A DNA stretch of 5,515 bases from Holophagaceae bacterium. GTDB lineage: Bacteria > Acidobacteriota > Holophagae > Holophagales > Holophagaceae. Both the position numbers and the translations under genes were made by a program. The notes under the pieces were generated by a model that saw only the letters and a program-made list of their open reading frames with translations, did no database searches and was not told where the DNA came from. Positions 5,209 through 5,515 of the stretch are shown in pieces. The stretch spans positions 1 through 5,515 of the forward strand of contig DPRT01000058.1 in NCBI GenBank assembly GCA_003538615.1, given 5' to 3'. Each line of letters opens with the position of its first letter. Positions within the stretch are counted from its first letter, which is position 1.

Positions 5209-5515
5209 AGACCTATCGACAGCTCCGCCTCGACCTGAGCGCCGCCCTCGCCGAATTCCTCGATCTTTCCGAGGCCCACGCGGAGAGCGTCCGCTGGTTC
5301 GATGAAGGGCTGCAGCTGTCCCGCAGCTGGATGGCGGCTCACGGCGGCGAACAGGTGCCTGCAACCGTCCGGCAGCAGGTGGGGGCCTGGGTGCGCCGCC
5401 GCCGCGCGGGCGAGCCCTGGGCCTACATCCTGGGCTGGGCCCTGTTCCGGGACCGCCGCTTCAAGGTCACCCGCGACACGCTGATTCCCCGCCCTGAGAC
5501 GGACCTGCTGGTGGA
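5202..5515 (+). CDS. prmC: Release factor glutamine methyltransferase PrmC, N-terminal part (cut by window edge)
   Basis: PrmC methylates the glutamine of the GGQ motif of peptide release factors RF1 and RF2, using S-adenosylmethionine, and so keeps translation termination efficient. The window holds 104 complete codons. The N-terminal helical domain (about 1-80) ends in RRRAGEPWAYILGWALF (66-82), the usual 'G-x-P-x-x-Y-I-x-G' segment, and is followed by LIPRPETDLLV (94-104), the conserved entry into the methyltransferase fold. The SAM-binding and NPPY catalytic motifs lie beyond the right edge. The ATG at 5202 is the only possible early start: a TAG stands in frame at 5190. The spacing is odd, since GGAGG ends one base before the ATG, and a better-spaced TAGG at 5190-5193 is weak. 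The start lies within a strong inverted repeat. It is downstream of the fumarase genes and may be read from their transcript. Confidence 0.88.
   Translation, partial: MGQTYRQLRLDLSAALAEFLDLSEAHAESVRWFDEGLQLSRSWMAAHGGEQVPATVRQQVGAWVRRRRAGEPWAYILGWALFRDRRFKVTRDTLIPRPETDLLV

Noticed and set aside
3528..5342. A 604-codon open frame on the minus strand across the fumarase genes
   Set aside because: It mirrors two certain genes in a GC-rich sequence where antisense frames lack stops; its translation is low-complexity (His/Ala/Gly/Asp/Leu-rich) and matches no family I know.

Overview
The window is GC-rich, tightly packed bacterial chromosome with about 300 bases of non-coding sequence in total. An LptE-type lipoprotein implies an outer membrane with lipopolysaccharide. 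The two-subunit class I fumarase and the codon bias would suit a Gram-negative anaerobe or facultative organism. From memory, the layout and style resemble Acidobacteriota of the Holophaga/Geothrix kind, but that placement is a guess from sequence flavour. I see no mobile element, CRISPR array, tRNA, rRNA or prophage.

Layout. (1) Bases 1-878, minus strand: an ECF sigma factor gene, followed through an ATGA stop/start overlap by the N-terminal part of a zinc-finger anti-sigma factor that runs off the left edge. (2) Bases 879-999: a 121-base divergent intergenic region where I could not identify a convincing promoter for either side. (3) Bases 1000-3102, plus strand: a compact three-gene unit, hypoxanthine phosphoribosyltransferase (hpt), lptE and holA, with a 7-base gap and then a 1-base overlap. 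The lptE-holA neighbourhood is conserved in many Gram-negative bacteria. (4) Bases 3099-3452, minus strand: a small DsrE-family protein, convergent with holA; the two genes share one CTAG palindrome as their stop codons. (5) Bases 3453-3584: a 132-base divergent intergenic region with a candidate sigma70-type promoter for the next unit. (6) Bases 3585-5156, plus strand: alpha and beta subunits of a class I (4Fe-4S) fumarate hydratase / L-tartrate dehydratase-type enzyme, 12 bases apart. (7) Bases 5202-5515, plus strand: the start of prmC, the release-factor glutamine methyltransferase, cut by the right edge. Its start codon lies inside an 11-bp perfect inverted repeat.

Functionally these are a regulatory pair (sigma/anti-sigma), a mixed housekeeping operon (purine salvage, LPS export, replication clamp loading), a TCA-cycle enzyme, a translation-termination factor and one orphan sulfur-relay-like protein. 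I find no strong evidence of a new multi-gene system. The points most worth a second look are the hairpin over the prmC start, the GGGC motif and substrate question of the fumarase alpha subunit, and the cysteine-rich DsrE protein.
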